Positions 32,826 through 44,987 of a stretch of DNA of 64,000 bases are shown here, in pieces. Under the pieces are notes generated by a model. That model did no database searches and had not been told where the DNA came from. It was given only the letters and a program-made list of their open reading frames with translations. The DNA comes from Citrobacter sp. Cu233 (lineage in GTDB: Bacteria; Pseudomonadota; Gammaproteobacteria; Enterobacterales; Enterobacteriaceae), in NCBI RefSeq assembly GCF_030332225.1, contig NZ_JAOWIF010000033.1:496001-560000 (forward strand), given 5' to 3'. A program made the translations under genes and the position numbers. Position 1 is the stretch's first letter. Each line of letters opens with the position of its first letter.

Positions 32826-33560
32826 ATGTCCAGACTCGATCTAAACGGCCTGAACGCACTGTCAAAAGTTGAGCGTGTTATGGCACTGGCAGAAACCAAC
32901 AGCCAACTGGAAAAGCTGAGCGCGGAAGAACGCGTGGCGTGGGCGCTGGAAAACCTGCCCGGCGAATATGTGCTTTCATCAAGTTTTGGTATTCAGGCGG
33001 CGGTCAGCCTGCATCTGGTAAACCAGGTTCGCCCGGATATTCCTGTGATCCTCACCGATACTGGCTATTTATTTCCGGAAACCTACCAGTTCATTGATGA
33101 GTTAACGGACAGACTCAAACTGAATCTACATATCTATCAGGCAAAGGAAAGCGCCGCCTGGCAGGAAGCACGTTACGGCAAACTGTGGGAGCAGGGTGTT
33201 GAAGGTATTGAGAAATACAATGACATCAACAAAGTCGAACCCATGAACCGGGCGCTGAAAGAACTGAATGCACAAACCTGGTTTGCGGGTCTGCGCCGCG
33301 AGCAGTCCGGTAGCCGTGCACATTTACCGGTATTGGCTATTCAGCGCGGCGTCTTTAAAGTGCTGCCGATTATCGACTGGGACAACCGTACGGTATACCA
33401 GTACCTGCAAAAACACGGTCTGAAGTATCATCCGTTGTGGGATCAAGGCTACCTGTCAGTTGGTGATACCCACACGACGCGTAAATGGGAGCCAGGCATG
33501 GCAGAAGAAGAGACGCGCTTCTTCGGGCTAAAACGCGAATGTGGGCTACACGAAGGGTAA
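32826..33560 (+). CDS. cysH: CysH, phosphoadenylylsulfate (PAPS) reductase
   Basis: Reduces PAPS to sulfite using thioredoxin or glutaredoxin. The 244 residues carry the adenine-nucleotide hydrolase-like fold with [14 protein letters not shown] near 52, [11 protein letters not shown] near 78, and the C-terminal catalytic ECGLHEG with Cys239. AACGAGG lies upstream of the ATG. Third gene of cysJIH and followed by an intrinsic terminator. Confidence 0.96.
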   Translation: MSRLDLNGLNALSKVERVMALAETNSQLEKLSAEERVAWALENLPGEYVLSSSFGIQAAVSLHLVNQVRPDIPVILTDTGYLFPETYQFIDELTDRLKLNLHIYQAKESAAWQEARYGKLWEQGVEGIEKYNDINKVEPMNRALKELNAQTWFAGLRREQSGSRAHLPVLAIQRGVFKVLPIIDWDNRTVYQYLQKHGLKYHPLWDQGYLSVGDTHTTRKWEPGMAEEETRFFGLKRECGLHEG

Positions 33561-33590
33561 AATCTACAGAACGTAGCTATGAATCGATTG

Positions 33591-33624
33591 CCAGTAATGC
33601 CTGTGAAAGGCTTACTGGTTTTTT
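33591..33624 (+). terminator. Intrinsic terminator of cysJIH
   Basis: CCAGTAA (33591-33597) with GCCT (33599) pairs with AGGC (33608) and TTACTGG (33612-33618) around a GTGAA loop; one bulged T. Six T residues follow. Confidence 0.85.
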
Positions 33625-33684
33625 CGAATAAACATGCCAACATTTCTCTTTAGACCCACTGATGCGGTAGAGATTTTTATTACC

Positions 33685-33713
33685 GTGTTCCCCGCGTTAG
33701 CGGTGTTAAACGG
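33685..33713 (+). CRISPR. Solitary decayed type I-E CRISPR repeat
   Basis: A 29-base stretch beginning GTGTTCCCCGCG and ending with TAAACGG. It matches the known E. coli type I-E repeat (same polarity as in the cas2-to-iap array) at 24 of 29 positions by eye, with changes at positions 13, 14, 20, 22 and 28. It lies 32 bases from the iap stop, the trailer end of the E. coli array. No second repeat stands one unit upstream and no cas gene lies between cysH and iap. Confidence 0.7.
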
Positions 33714-33745
33714 GTTACAGACGTAAAAGCAGATCTAAAACAACG

Positions 33746-34792
33746 TTATGAATGCTTGTCCGCCTTCGCCAACTCTTTCACCAGCGGCAGCATGATGCGC
33801 ACTACGTCGCGGCTGCGATGCTCAATCCGCCCTGGAAGCGCTTTATCGATATGCTGCAGGTTGTCCAGACGCACGTCGTGCCAGCTGTTACCTGCGGGGA
33901 AAGAGGCAGTTTTGGCACGTTGCTGATAACCGTCTTTTTTACCCAGGTTCCAGTTGGTTGCTTCCACCGAAAGTACGGCGATTCCCGCTTTGTCGAAGAC
34001 CTCGGCATCGTTACAACATCCGGTTCCTTTCGGATAGTCTTTGTTCAGGCCAGGGTTGGTGCTGGCGACGATACCGCGGCTGTGTGCAATTGCCAGCGCC
34101 CGGTCACGCGTCAGTTTTCGTACTGCTTCTGGGGTTCTTTTCCCACTATTGAAGTAGAGCTTATCCCCGACGATCAGGTTATCGAGGTTGATAACCAGCA
34201 GCGTATTTTTCTTCTCTGCTGCACTCATGCGTTTAAGGATATTTTCTGCACCAAGTTTGCCTTCTTCCTCGCCGCTGGTGGCGATAAACCGAATGCCGTA
34301 CTGCGTCGGCACATTTTTAAGTTTTTCAGCCAGCTCCAGCATTACCCCCAAACCTGCGGCGTTATCGTCGATACCCTGCAAGGTTAATCCGCCCAGATTA
34401 GCATCGGAATCGGCATCGCTCTGCGCGGCGTAAGTGTCGAGATGCGCCATGATGATAATCTGCTGCGGCGCTTTGCCTTCATGCGCTGCAATGACGGTGC
34501 TGCCCGTAACGTTATGCCAGTTCTTACGGTTGTCTTTGGCGGTATAAATATAACGGCTATTAAACGTCCGAATATCGCTGCGATAGCCCATCTGCTGAAA
34601 TTGCTGACGTAAATAATCGGCAGATAGCATTTCTGCCGGAGAGCCCGTCACGCGGCCAGGAAAAAATGTTGCGATATATCGGGCCTGAGTATTTGCCATA
34701 TCTCCGGGTTTCGAAGAGGTTGCCTGTGCGGGAAGGATAAAGCACGCGCCGAACGCCATGGCTGCAAGAATGTGGCGCGATGCGAGAAACAT
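33746..34792 (-). CDS. iap: Iap, periplasmic M28-family aminopeptidase
   Basis: Alkaline phosphatase isozyme-conversion protein: removes N-terminal residues from exported proteins. The N-terminus has a signal peptide (hydrophobic run in AAMAFGACFILPAQA). The M28 zinc sites are visible as MAHLDTY near 116, GIDDNAAGLGVMLELAE near 140, SGEEEGKLGAENI near 172, and the later DNLIVGDK and GNSWHDVRLDN. At 348 residues it is slightly longer than the E. coli protein. In E. coli the CRISPR1 array lies just past its 3' end. Confidence 0.92.
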   Translation of the reverse strand: MFLASRHILAAMAFGACFILPAQATSSKPGDMANTQARYIATFFPGRVTGSPAEMLSADYLRQQFQQMGYRSDIRTFNSRYIYTAKDNRKNWHNVTGSTVIAAHEGKAPQQIIIMAHLDTYAAQSDADSDANLGGLTLQGIDDNAAGLGVMLELAEKLKNVPTQYGIRFIATSGEEEGKLGAENILKRMSAAEKKNTLLVINLDNLIVGDKLYFNSGKRTPEAVRKLTRDRALAIAHSRGIVASTNPGLNKDYPKGTGCCNDAEVFDKAGIAVLSVEATNWNLGKKDGYQQRAKTASFPAGNSWHDVRLDNLQHIDKALPGRIEHRSRDVVRIMLPLVKELAKADKHS

Positions 34793-34966
34793 AATGAGTC
34801 CTTAAATACTAAGCAGAAATTTTCAGCCGCTAGTATGAAACCGTGATCGAGGTAAAACAATTTCATTTGCTCCTAAATGCCCGAAATCCGGCGGCTTAAG
34901 CACTTTTTGATATTTGCTTTTCCAGATCGTTATTCCTTTGAGGAACTACTCATTCCAATTCGTAAT

Positions 34967-34995
34967 TTCATTCGCTCTCTTGCCCTCCCTATAGT
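34967..34995 (+). promoter_or_regulatory. Candidate cysDNC promoter
   Basis: A -10 like TATAGT (34990-34995) with a weak -35 (TTCATT at 34967-34972, 17-bp spacer), 51 bases before cysD. Upstream are two ATTCC motifs (34932 and 34952 areas), resembling half-sites of the activator CysB. The iap-cysD gap (34793-35046) contains no CRISPR repeats. Confidence 0.4.
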
Positions 34996-35046
34996 CAGGT
35001 TATCTGAACTTCGTTAGCAAAATAACGGCAATACATAGGAACGGTT

Positions 35047-35955
35047 ATGGATCAAAAACGACTTACCCACCTGCGGCAACTGGAAGCGGAGAGCATCCAT
35101 ATCATTCGTGAGGTGGCCGCCGAGTTTTCGAATCCGGTGATGATGTATTCCATCGGCAAGGATTCCAGCGTAATGCTGCATCTGGCGCGCAAAGCGTTTT
35201 ATCCTGGTTCACTGCCGTTTCCTCTGCTGCACGTTGATACCGGCTGGAAATTCAGCGAGATGTATGAGTTTCGTGACCGAACGGCAAAAGCCTACGGCTG
35301 CGAACTGCTGGTGCATAAAAACCCGGAAGGGGTGGCGATGGGGATAAACCCATTTGTCCACGGTAGCGCCAAGCATACCGATATTATGAAAACCGAAGGG
35401 TTGAAGCAGGCGCTGAACAAATACGGTTTTGACGCAGCATTCGGCGGCGCACGCCGTGATGAAGAGAAATCGCGCGCGAAAGAGCGTATCTATTCCTTCC
35501 GCGATCGTTTTCATCGCTGGGATCCTAAAAACCAGCGTCCGGAGCTGTGGCACAACTATAACGGCCAGATTAATAAAGGCGAAAGCATTCGCGTATTTCC
35601 GCTCTCTAACTGGACGGAACAGGATATCTGGCAGTACATCTGGCTGGAGAATATCGACATTGTTCCGCTGTACCTTGCCGCAGAGCGTCCGGTGCTTGAG
35701 CGCGACGGCATGTTGATGATGATTGATGACGACAGGATCGATCTGCAGCCTGGTGAAGTGATCAAAAAACGTATGGTGCGTTTCCGTACTCTCGGCTGCT
35801 GGCCACTCACTGGCGCGGTGGAGTCGGACGCGCAGACGCTACCGGAAATCATCGAAGAGATGCTGGTCTCAACCACCAGTGAACGTCAGGGGCGCGTGAT
35901 TGACCGCGACCAGGCGGGCTCCATGGAGCTGAAGAAACGTCAGGGGTATTTCTAA
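35047..35955 (+). CDS. cysD: CysD, sulfate adenylyltransferase subunit 2
   Basis: Catalytic subunit of ATP sulfurylase, which with the GTPase CysN adenylates sulfate to APS. The PP-loop [19 protein letters not shown] is near residue 38; [18 protein letters not shown] near 138 and [11 protein letters not shown] near 250 follow. At 302 residues it has the E. coli length. TAGGAACGGTT precedes the ATG. First gene of cysDNC. Confidence 0.96.
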   Translation: MDQKRLTHLRQLEAESIHIIREVAAEFSNPVMMYSIGKDSSVMLHLARKAFYPGSLPFPLLHVDTGWKFSEMYEFRDRTAKAYGCELLVHKNPEGVAMGINPFVHGSAKHTDIMKTEGLKQALNKYGFDAAFGGARRDEEKSRAKERIYSFRDRFHRWDPKNQRPELWHNYNGQINKGESIRVFPLSNWTEQDIWQYIWLENIDIVPLYLAAERPVLERDGMLMMIDDDRIDLQPGEVIKKRMVRFRTLGCWPLTGAVESDAQTLPEIIEEMLVSTTSERQGRVIDRDQAGSMELKKRQGYF

Positions 35956-35964
35956 GGAGCCGCC

Positions 35965-37392
35965 ATGAACACGACACTTGCACAACAAATTGCTAATGAA
36001 GGCGGCGTTGAAGCCTGGATGATCGCCCAACAACACAAAAGCCTGCTGCGTTTTTTAACCTGCGGTAGCGTGGATGACGGGAAAAGCACCCTGATTGGAC
36101 GTCTGTTGCATGATACCCGACAGATCTACGAAGATCAGCTCTCATCGCTGCACAACGATAGTAAACGTCATGGCACGCAGGGTGAGAAGCTCGATCTGGC
36201 GCTGTTGGTTGATGGCTTGCAGGCAGAGCGCGAACAGGGCATCACTATCGACGTGGCCTACCGTTATTTCTCCACCGAAAAACGCAAATTTATCATTGCG
36301 GATACTCCCGGTCATGAGCAGTACACCCGCAATATGGCAACCGGTGCGTCGACCTGCGATCTGGCGATCCTGCTTATCGATGCACGTAAAGGCGTGTTGG
36401 ATCAGACCCGCCGCCACAGCTTTATTTCTACGCTGTTGGGAATAAAACATCTGATCGTTGCGATCAACAAAATGGATCTGGTGGATTTTAGCGAAGAGAC
36501 ATTTAACCGGATTCGTGAAGATTATCTGACCTTTGCAGAGCAGTTGCCGGGCAACCTGGATATCCGTTTTGTACCGCTTTCAGCACTGGAAGGTGACAAC
36601 GTGGCGTCGCAAAGTTTCAGCATGCCGTGGTACAGCGGTCCGACGCTGCTGGAAGTGCTTGAAACCGTTGAAATCCAGCGTGTTGTCGATACTCAGCCGA
36701 TGCGATTCCCGGTGCAGTATGTGAACCGCCCAAACCTTGATTTTCGTGGTTATGCCGGAACACTGGCCTCCGGTAGCGTGAAGGTGGGACAACGCGTCAA
36801 AGTGTTGCCGTCTGGCGTTGAGTCGACCGTTGCCCGGATTGTCACGTTTGATGGCGACTTGCAGGAAGCGCATGCCGGTGAAGCCATTACCCTTGTGCTA
36901 AAAGATGAGATCGATATCAGCCGTGGTGACCTGCTGCTTGATGCCCAGGAAACGCTGCCGGCGGTGCAAAGCGCTGCCGTTGATGTGGTGTGGATGGCGG
37001 AGCAGGCACTGTCGCCAGGGCAGAGCTATGACATCAAAGTCGCGGGCAAGAAGACGCGTGCGCGTGTTGATAGCGTAGCGTATCAGGTTGATATCAATAA
37101 CCTGACCCAGCGTAAAGTCGAAGCCTTACCGCTGAACGGTATTGGCCTGGTTAATTTGACGTTTGATGAACCGCTGGTGCTGGATACCTATCAGCATAAT
37201 CCGGTCACGGGCGGCCTGATTATCATTGACCGTCTGACGAATGTCACCGTCGGGGCTGGACTGGTACGCGAGCCGATCGTCCAGGAGCAGGCCACGGTAT
37301 CCCAGTTCAGCGCGTTTGAACTGGAGCTCAATGCGCTGGTACGTCGTCACTTCCCACACTGGGGTGCACGCGATCTGCTGGGAGGAAAATAA
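35965..37392 (+). CDS. cysN: CysN, sulfate adenylyltransferase subunit 1 (GTPase)
   Basis: EF-Tu-like GTPase that drives sulfate activation by CysD. G1 is [15 protein letters not shown] near 34, G2 is in [14 protein letters not shown]3 is [12 protein letters not shown] near 112 and G4 is NKMDLV near 166; beta-barrel domains follow. At 475 residues it has the E. coli length. Its stop overlaps the cysC start by one base. Confidence 0.96.
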   Translation: MNTTLAQQIANEGGVEAWMIAQQHKSLLRFLTCGSVDDGKSTLIGRLLHDTRQIYEDQLSSLHNDSKRHGTQGEKLDLALLVDGLQAEREQGITIDVAYRYFSTEKRKFIIADTPGHEQYTRNMATGASTCDLAILLIDARKGVLDQTRRHSFISTLLGIKHLIVAINKMDLVDFSEETFNRIREDYLTFAEQLPGNLDIRFVPLSALEGDNVASQSFSMPWYSGPTLLEVLETVEIQRVVDTQPMRFPVQYVNRPNLDFRGYAGTLASGSVKVGQRVKVLPSGVESTVARIVTFDGDLQEAHAGEAITLVLKDEIDISRGDLLLDAQETLPAVQSAAVDVVWMAEQALSPGQSYDIKVAGKKTRARVDSVAYQVDINNLTQRKVEALPLNGIGLVNLTFDEPLVLDTYQHNPVTGGLIIIDRLTNVTVGAGLVREPIVQEQATVSQFSAFELELNALVRRHFPHWGARDLLGGK

Positions 37393-37997
37393 TGGCGCTG
37401 CATGACGAAAACGTCGTCTGGCATGCCCATCCTGTTACGCCGCAACAGCGGGAGCAACACCACGGCCATCGTGGTGTTGTGCTGTGGTTTACCGGACTCT
37501 CTGGTTCGGGTAAATCCACGGTAGCGGGAGCGCTGGAAGAAGCGCTGCACAAGCAGGGGGTTAGCACTTATCTGCTGGATGGTGATAACGTGCGCCACGG
37601 TCTGTGCAGCGATCTCGGATTTAGCGATGCCGATCGTAAGGAGAATATTCGCCGGGTTGGGGAAGTGGCTAACTTGATGGTGGATGCGGGGCTGGTGGTA
37701 CTGACTGCCTTTATTTCCCCTCATCGTGCTGAACGACAGATGGTTCGCGAACGTGTGGGTCATGGGCGTTTTATAGAGGTGTTTGTTGATACGCCGCTGG
37801 CAATCTGTGAATCACGTGATCCAAAAGGGCTGTATAAAAAAGCGCGGGCGGGTGAGTTGCGTAATTTCACTGGAATTGACTCGGTATACGAAGCGCCTGA
37901 ATCGCCAGAGATTCATCTGAATGGTGAACAATTAGTAACAAATTTGGTCTCTCAATTATTAGACCTGCTGAGGCAGGAAGATATTATCAGATCCTGA
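37392..37997 (+). CDS. cysC: CysC, APS kinase
   Basis: Phosphorylates APS to PAPS, the substrate of CysH. The P-loop [14 protein letters not shown] is near residue 36, [16 protein letters not shown] near 62, and [28 protein letters not shown] and [12 protein letters not shown] follow. At 201 residues it has the family length. Translationally coupled to cysN. Confidence 0.96.
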   Translation: MALHDENVVWHAHPVTPQQREQHHGHRGVVLWFTGLSGSGKSTVAGALEEALHKQGVSTYLLDGDNVRHGLCSDLGFSDADRKENIRRVGEVANLMVDAGLVVLTAFISPHRAERQMVRERVGHGRFIEVFVDTPLAICESRDPKGLYKKARAGELRNFTGIDSVYEAPESPEIHLNGEQLVTNLVSQLLDLLRQEDIIRS

Positions 37998-38064
37998 GAC
38001 ACCACCGGACTCCTCGCGGTTTTAAAACAGGTATGCCCGGTCAGTCATGGTCACAGGATTAGAT

Positions 38065-38388
38065 ATGCGCAACAGCCATAACATTACTATCACAGAGTCA
38101 GAGACTTTCGCCGCCGACGACGAAACCACCTGGTCACTACCGGGTGCCGTTGTCGGTTTTGCTGCGTGGTTGCTGGCGCTGGGGTTCCCGTGCCTGATGT
38201 ATGGTCCTAATACGCTGTTTTTCTTCCTTTATACCTGGCCTTTTTTCCTCGCGTTGCTGCCTGTTGCCATTGTGGCGGGTATTGCCCTGCATTCGCTTAT
38301 GAAGGGACGGCTGCTGCTAAGCGTTACGTTTACCCTGCTGGTGGTTGGAACGATGTTTGGCGCATTGTTCCTGTGGCTGCTGGGCTAG
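38065..38388 (+). CDS. ygbE: YgbE, small inner-membrane protein (DUF3561)
   Basis: Function unknown. The 107 residues have a polar N-terminus and three hydrophobic segments: about 33-52 (VVGFAAWLLALGFPCLM), 55-75 and 83-105 (LLLSVTFTLLVVGTMFGALFLWLL). The start at 38065 (MRNSHNIT) matches E. coli; an upstream in-frame ATG at 38047 adds six residues. It lies between the cysteine operon and ftsB, its usual place. Confidence 0.85.
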   Translation: MRNSHNITITESETFAADDETTWSLPGAVVGFAAWLLALGFPCLMYGPNTLFFFLYTWPFFLALLPVAIVAGIALHSLMKGRLLLSVTFTLLVVGTMFGALFLWLLG

Positions 38389-38497
38389 GTTCACTTCCCT
38401 TTTTTCATGGCGAGGGGGGCTGCATACCGGCAGCTCTAATTCAAACCGTAACCAACAATGAGATTATGTTCTCCTTACACGGGGTATACGTAACAAC

Positions 38498-38520
38498 GGG
38501 CAAATGTGGTACATTTGCCC
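38498..38520. promoter_or_regulatory. Perfect 10-bp palindrome upstream of ftsB
   Basis: GGGCAAATGT (38498-38507), GGT, ACATTTGCCC (38511-38520). It sits in the 215-base ygbE-ftsB gap, 84 bases before ftsB, near a -10-like TATACG at 38485. There is no T-tract, so it resembles an operator or a leader hairpin more than a terminator. Confidence 0.5.
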
Positions 38521-38603
38521 GCGTTGTCGCGGCATTCCCGCCCGCAGACGTAAAATCGTCGACGGAAGTTATGGGATGTTAATGCCGTTTTTCAGGGGGC
38601 AGG

Positions 38604-38915
38604 ATGGGTAAACTAACGCTGCTGTTGCTGGCTTTATTGGTCTGGCTACAGTATTCGCTGTGGTTCGGTAAGAACGGCATACATGACTATAGTCGCGTCA
38701 ACGATGATGTTGCTGCGCAGCAAGCTACAAACGCGAAACTTAAAGCGCGTAACGATCAGCTCTTTGCTGAAATTGACGATCTCAATGGCGGTCAGGAAGC
38801 TATTGAGGAACGCGCACGCAACGAACTCAGCATGACTAAGCCGGGCGAAACGTTTTATCGCCTGGTCCCTGACGCGTCTAAACGCGCACAGACCGCAGGG
38901 CAAAACAATCGATAA
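38604..38915 (+). CDS. ftsB: FtsB, divisome protein
   Basis: Bitopic inner-membrane protein that forms the FtsQLB complex and helps activate septal peptidoglycan synthesis. One N-terminal membrane helix ([18 protein letters not shown], residues 4-21) is followed by a periplasmic coiled coil ([20 protein letters not shown] and on) and the [20 protein letters not shown] segment. At 103 residues it has the E. coli length. Followed after 18 bases by ispD. Confidence 0.95.
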   Translation: MGKLTLLLLALLVWLQYSLWFGKNGIHDYSRVNDDVAAQQATNAKLKARNDQLFAEIDDLNGGQEAIEERARNELSMTKPGETFYRLVPDASKRAQTAGQNNR

Positions 38916-38933
38916 ACCATCCAGGGATTTAAC

Positions 38934-39647
38934 ATGGCAGCCACTTTATTGGACGTTTGCGCCGTGGTGCCGGCTGCCGGATTTGGCCGCCGAATGCAGA
39001 CGGAGTGTCCTAAGCAGTACCTCTCAATTGGCAATAAAACCATCCTTGAACACTCGGTTGATGCGCTACTGGCGCATCCCCGGGTGACGCGTGTCGTCAT
39101 CGCTATCAGTCCCGGCGACAGCCGCTTTGCCCAACTTCCACTTGCAGCGCATCCGCAAATTACCGTGGTGGATGGCGGCGATGAGCGTGCCGATTCTGTC
39201 CTTGCCGGTTTGCAAGCCGCTGGGGACGCTCAGTGGGTACTGGTGCATGATGCCGCGCGGCCATGTCTGCATCAGGATGATTTAGCCCGCTTACTGGCAA
39301 TAAGTGAAACCAGCCGTATCGGCGGTATCCTGGCGGCTCCCGTGCGCGACACCATGAAACGTGCGGAGCCTGGTAAGACCGAGATTGCTCATACGGTCGA
39401 ACGCACCGATTTATGGCATGCGTTGACACCGCAGTATTTCCCACGCGAGCTGTTACACGATTGCCTGACTCGAGCGTTAAACGAAGGCGCAACCATTACG
39501 GATGAGGCTTCGGCACTGGAATATTGCGGTTTTCATCCGCTGCTGGTTGAAGGACGCGCTGACAACATTAAAGTCACCCGTCCGGAAGATCTGGCGCTGG
39601 CGGAATTTTATCTGACCCGAACAACCCCTACACAGCATCATTCATGA
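38934..39647 (+). CDS. ispD: IspD, MEP cytidylyltransferase
   Basis: Third enzyme of the methylerythritol phosphate isoprenoid pathway, making CDP-methylerythritol. The nucleotide-binding loop [19 protein letters not shown] is near residues 11-29; VHDAARPCL near 105 and the C-terminal [16 protein letters not shown] follow. It has 237 residues. Clustered with ispF, a later enzyme in the pathway. Confidence 0.96.
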   Translation: MAATLLDVCAVVPAAGFGRRMQTECPKQYLSIGNKTILEHSVDALLAHPRVTRVVIAISPGDSRFAQLPLAAHPQITVVDGGDERADSVLAGLQAAGDAQWVLVHDAARPCLHQDDLARLLAISETSRIGGILAAPVRDTMKRAEPGKTEIAHTVERTDLWHALTPQYFPRELLHDCLTRALNEGATITDEASALEYCGFHPLLVEGRADNIKVTRPEDLALAEFYLTRTTPTQHHS

Positions 39648-39710
39648 TGTACCGAGGCGGCCAACATACAGGCGGCTTGAAGAATGATGTGTCTATCAGG
39701 AGAATGCATA

Positions 39711-40190
39711 ATGCGAATTGGACACGGTTTTGACGTACATGCCTTTGGAGGCGTTGGCCCAATTATCATTGGTGGTGTGCGCATCCCGTATGAAAAAGGA
39801 CTGCTGGCGCATTCTGATGGCGATGTGGCGTTACATGCGCTAACCGATGCCCTGCTGGGTGCTGCGGCGTTGGGTGATATTGGAAAACTTTTCCCGGATA
39901 CCGATGCCGCGTTCAAAGGTGCCGATAGCCGCGAGTTATTGCGTGAGGCCTGGCGGCGTATTCAGGCTAAAGGTTATACGCTTGGTAATGTGGATGTCAC
40001 TATTATTGCTCAGGCACCGAAGATGCTGCCGCACATTCCGCAAATGCGGGTGTTTATTGCCGAGGATCTCGGCTGCCATATGGATGATGTTAACGTTAAA
40101 GCGACCACCACGGAAAAACTCGGTTTTACCGGGCGTGGGGAAGGGATTGCCTGTGAAGCGGTGGCGTTACTCATTAAGGCAACGAAATGA
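39711..40190 (+). CDS. ispF: IspF, MECDP synthase
   Basis: Makes 2-C-methylerythritol 2,4-cyclodiphosphate. [14 protein letters not shown] gives the zinc ligands Asp8 and His10, [18 protein letters not shown] gives His42, and [16 protein letters not shown] is near the C-terminus. The start at 39711 fits the family's 159 residues and follows the AGGAGAATGCATA ribosome site; the upstream in-frame ATG at 39684 is rejected. The ATGA overlap with truD indicates coupling. Confidence 0.96.
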   Translation: MRIGHGFDVHAFGGVGPIIIGGVRIPYEKGLLAHSDGDVALHALTDALLGAAALGDIGKLFPDTDAAFKGADSRELLREAWRRIQAKGYTLGNVDVTIIAQAPKMLPHIPQMRVFIAEDLGCHMDDVNVKATTTEKLGFTGRGEGIACEAVALLIKATK

Positions 40191-41216
40191 CAGCGTTTGA
40201 AAATCTGACCTATCTCCATGGTAAACCACTCGGCCACGGAGTTCTGAAAGCAAATCCGGAAGACTTTGTCGTCGTCGAAGATTTAGGCTTCGAACCGGAT
40301 GGCGAAGGCGAGCACGTTCTGGTGCGTATTCTGAAGAATGGTTGTAACACCCGTTTTGTGGCTGACGCGCTGGCCAAATTCCTTAAAATCCATGCCCGCG
40401 AAGTCAGCTTTGCCGGACAGAAAGATAAGCATGCTGTCACCGAGCAGTGGCTGTGCGCGCGCGTGCCGGGCAATGCAATGCCCGATTTAAGCAAATTTGA
40501 GCTTGAAGGTTGTAAAGTGCTGGAGTACGCCCGCCACAAGCGTAAGCTGCGTTTAGGCGCCCTGAAAGGCAACGCTTTTACGCTGGTGTTGCGTGAAGTG
40601 AGCGAGCGTGATGATGTTGAAGCGCGTTTACAGGCGATTAGCGAGCGCGGCGTCCCGAACTATTTCGGTGCCCAACGTTTTGGTATCGGCGGCAGCAACC
40701 TGCAAGGTGCGCTGCGCTGGGCACAAAGCGATGCGCCGGTGCGCGATCGCAATAAACGCAGTTTTTGGTTGTCGGCAGCCCGTAGCGCGTTGTTTAATCA
40801 GATAGTCAATGAACGCTTGAAAAAAACAGACTTTAATCAAGTTGTTGACGGCGATGCGCTACAATTGTCGGGACGCGGAAGCTGGTTTGTCGCCACACAG
40901 GACGAACAGACCGAATTACAGCGTCGTGTTGATGAAAAAGAATTGATGATCACAGCGGCACTACCGGGCTGCGGTGAGTGGGGAACTCAACGCGATGCTC
41001 TGGCGTTTGAAGAGGCTGCTATTGCTGACGAAACCGCACTACAGTCTCTGTTAATGCGTGAGAGAGTTGAGGCATCGCGTCGCGCTATGTTGCTGTATCC
41101 ACAACAATTAAGCTGGAACTGGTGGGATGACGTAACCGTTGAGTTGCGCTTCTGGCTACCGGCAGGTAGCTTCGCCACCAGTGTTGTAAGGGAACTTATT
41201 AACACAATGGGTGATT

Positions 41217-41236
<20 letters not shown>
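40187..41236 (+). CDS. truD: TruD, tRNA pseudouridine-13 synthase
   Basis: Makes pseudouridine 13 in glutamate tRNA. Catalytic Asp80 lies in [30 protein letters not shown] near 155 is the second family motif, and the TRUD insertion domain follows. At 349 residues it has the E. coli length. It overlaps ispF by four bases and surE by about 20. Confidence 0.95.
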
Positions 41237-42598
<1,362 letters not shown>

Positions 42599-42739
42599 CT
42601 AACGCTGCTGAATACCTGGAGTTTTCCTGGATATTCTTGAAGTAGTAAGCGTATCGTGGTCACGTTTTCCAGTGTCCAGTCCGATGCCTTGCACGGTGAT
42701 TACGTCACTGGGTATTAACCAAATTTTCCTGGGGGATAA

Positions 42740-43867
42740 ATGAGCGCGGGAAGCCACAAATTTACCGTTCGCCGTATTGCGGCATTGTCACTGGTTTCGT
42801 TATGGCTGGCAGGTTGTTCAAACACCTCGAATCCACCAGCGCCGGTCAGCTCTGTTGGCGGCAATGCATCATCGAACACCAGCTCCGGCATGCTGATCAC
42901 GCCTCCACCAAAAATGGGATCAACGGCGACAGTACAACAAACGCCACAGATCCAACCGGTGCAACGCCCGGCGACTCAGCCAACACAGGTTCAACCGGTT
43001 GCAGAACAGCCTGTCCAGATGGAAAACGGGCGGATTGTGTACAATCGTCAGTATGGGAATATTCCGAAAGGTAGCTATACGGGTGGCAGTACCTATACTG
43101 TTAAGAAAGGCGACACGCTTTTCTATATTGCCTGGATTACCGGGAACGATTTCCGTGACCTCGCACAACGCAATAACGTTCCGGCCCCGTATGGCCTGAA
43201 TGTCGGACAAACTCTGCAAGTGGGCAACGCGTCGGGTGCACCGATTACCGGTGGTAATGCCATCACCCAGGCGGATGCAGCACAGCAAGGAGTTGTGACC
43301 AACCCTGCACAAAATTCCACCGTTGCTGTTGCTTCGAAACCAACAATTACGTATTCTGAAGATTCAGGTGAACAAAGTGCTAACAAAATGTTGCCGAACA
43401 ACAAGCCTGCTGGGACCGTCGTCACAGCGCCTGTAACGGCTCCGGCAGTTAGTGCAACCGAATCGACTGCAAGCTCAACGTCTACCAGTTCGCCGATCTC
43501 TACCTGGCGCTGGCCGACTGACGGCAAAGTGATCGAAAACTTCGCAGCTACCGAAGGTGGCAATAAAGGGATCGACATTGCAGGCAGCAAAGGACAGGCT
43601 ATTGTCGCGACCGCAGATGGACGCGTCGTGTATGCCGGTAACGCGCTGCGTGGTTACGGTAATCTTATTATCATCAAACACAACGATGATTACCTGAGTG
43701 CCTACGCCCATAACGATACAATGCTGGTCCGGGAACAACAAGAAATCAAGGCGGGGCAGAAGATAGCTACCATGGGTAGCACCGGAACCAGTTCTACACG
43801 CTTGCATTTTGAAATTCGTTACAAGGGGAAATCCGTAAACCCGCTGCGCTATTTACCGCAGCGATAA
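42740..43867 (+). CDS. nlpD: NlpD, LytM-domain murein hydrolase activator lipoprotein
   Basis: Outer-membrane lipoprotein that activates the amidase AmiC at the septum. It has a signal peptide with lipobox (LWLAGC, Cys about 27), a Pro/Thr/Gln-rich linker, a LysM domain (about 118-162, [16 protein letters not shown]), a second low-complexity linker and a C-terminal degenerate M23/LytM domain ([20 protein letters not shown] to [20 protein letters not shown]). At 375 residues it is close to E. coli. In E. coli the main rpoS promoter lies inside this gene. Confidence 0.95.
   Translation: MSAGSHKFTVRRIAALSLVSLWLAGCSNTSNPPAPVSSVGGNASSNTSSGMLITPPPKMGSTATVQQTPQIQPVQRPATQPTQVQPVAEQPVQMENGRIVYNRQYGNIPKGSYTGGSTYTVKKGDTLFYIAWITGNDFRDLAQRNNVPAPYGLNVGQTLQVGNASGAPITGGNAITQADAAQQGVVTNPAQNSTVAVASKPTITYSEDSGEQSANKMLPNNKPAGTVVTAPVTAPAVSATESTASSTSTSSPISTWRWPTDGKVIENFAATEGGNKGIDIAGSKGQAIVATADGRVVYAGNALRGYGNLIIIKHNDDYLSAYAHNDTMLVREQQEIKAGQKIATMGSTGTSSTRLHFEIRYKGKSVNPLRYLPQR
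43817..43843 (+). promoter_or_regulatory. sRNA-pairing segment of the rpoS leader
   Basis: Near the nlpD 3' end, CGTTACAAGGGGAAATCCG and the bases after it correspond to the segment of the E. coli rpoS leader that pairs with the activating sRNAs DsrA, RprA and ArcZ. The partner strand nearer the start codon (GGGATCACGGGTAGGAGCCA) is also conserved, so the inhibitory stem can form. Recognised from memory. Confidence 0.65.
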
Positions 43868-43929
43868 TTCGGCGGAACCAGGCTTTCACGTGCTAGTTCC
43901 GTTTAGGGATCACGGGTAGGAGCCACCTT

Positions 43930-44922
43930 ATGAGTCAGAATACGCTGAAAGTTCATGATTTAAATGAAGATGCGGAATTTGATGAGAACGGAGTAGAGGC
44001 TTTTGATGAGAAAGCCTTGAGTGAAGAGGAACCCAGTGATAACGACCTGGCTGAAGAAGAGCTGTTATCGCAGGGGGCCACACAGCGTGTGTTGGACGCG
44101 ACTCAGCTTTACCTTGGTGAGATTGGTTATTCGCCACTGTTAACAGCCGAAGAAGAGGTTTATTTTGCGCGTCGTGCACTGCGTGGAGATGTCGCTTCTC
44201 GCCGCCGCATGATTGAAAGTAACCTGCGTCTGGTGGTGAAAATTGCCCGTCGTTATGGCAATCGTGGTCTGGCGTTGCTGGATCTGATTGAAGAGGGCAA
44301 TCTGGGGCTTATCCGTGCCGTCGAGAAGTTTGACCCGGAACGCGGGTTCCGCTTCTCAACATACGCAACCTGGTGGATCCGCCAGACGATCGAACGGGCG
44401 ATTATGAACCAAACCCGTACGATCCGACTGCCGATCCACATTGTAAAAGAGCTGAACGTCTATCTGCGTACCGCGCGTGAGTTGTCGCATAAACTGGACC
44501 ACGAACCGAGCGCAGAAGAGATTGCGGAACAACTGGATAAACCGGTTGATGACGTCAGTCGTATGCTCCGACTCAACGAGCGCATTACCTCGGTAGACAC
44601 CCCGCTGGGTGGCGATTCCGAAAAAGCGTTGCTGGATATTCTGGCCGATGAAAAGGAAAACGGTCCGGAAGACACCACGCAAGACGATGATATGAAACAG
44701 AGCATCGTCAAATGGCTGTTCGAACTGAACGCCAAACAGCGTGAGGTGCTGGCACGTCGTTTTGGTCTGCTGGGATACGAAGCTGCGACACTGGAAGATG
44801 TGGGCCGTGAAATTGGCCTGACCCGTGAACGTGTTCGCCAGATTCAGGTTGAAGGCCTGCGTCGTCTGCGTGAAATCCTGCAGACGCAGGGGCTGAATAT
44901 CGAAGCGCTGTTCCGCGAGTAA
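43930..44922 (+). CDS. rpoS: RpoS, sigma-38 (stationary-phase and general stress)
   Basis: Alternative sigma factor for stationary phase and general stress. Region 1.2 begins [19 protein letters not shown]; region 2 has [38 protein letters not shown] and [16 protein letters not shown] (-10 recognition); region 4 has [34 protein letters not shown] (-35 recognition). At 330 residues it is full length with no truncation, a common lesion in laboratory strains. TAGGAGCCACC precedes the ATG. Confidence 0.97.
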
Positions 44923-44938
44923 GCACAAGTTCTATCAA

Positions 44939-44972
44939 GAAAGGCCAGTCTTATTGGGACTGGCCTTTTTCT
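44939..44972 (+). terminator. Intrinsic terminator of rpoS
   Basis: AAGGCCAGTC (44941-44950) pairs with GACTGGCCTT (44958-44967), followed by TTTCTTT. Single transcription stop between rpoS and the convergent mutS. Confidence 0.88.
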
Positions 44973-44987
44973 TTAGCGGATATGCAG

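Noticed and set aside
38373..38582. 69-codon frame between ygbE and ftsB
   Set aside because: It overlaps the ygbE end and the palindromic promoter region, with no similarity to any known protein.
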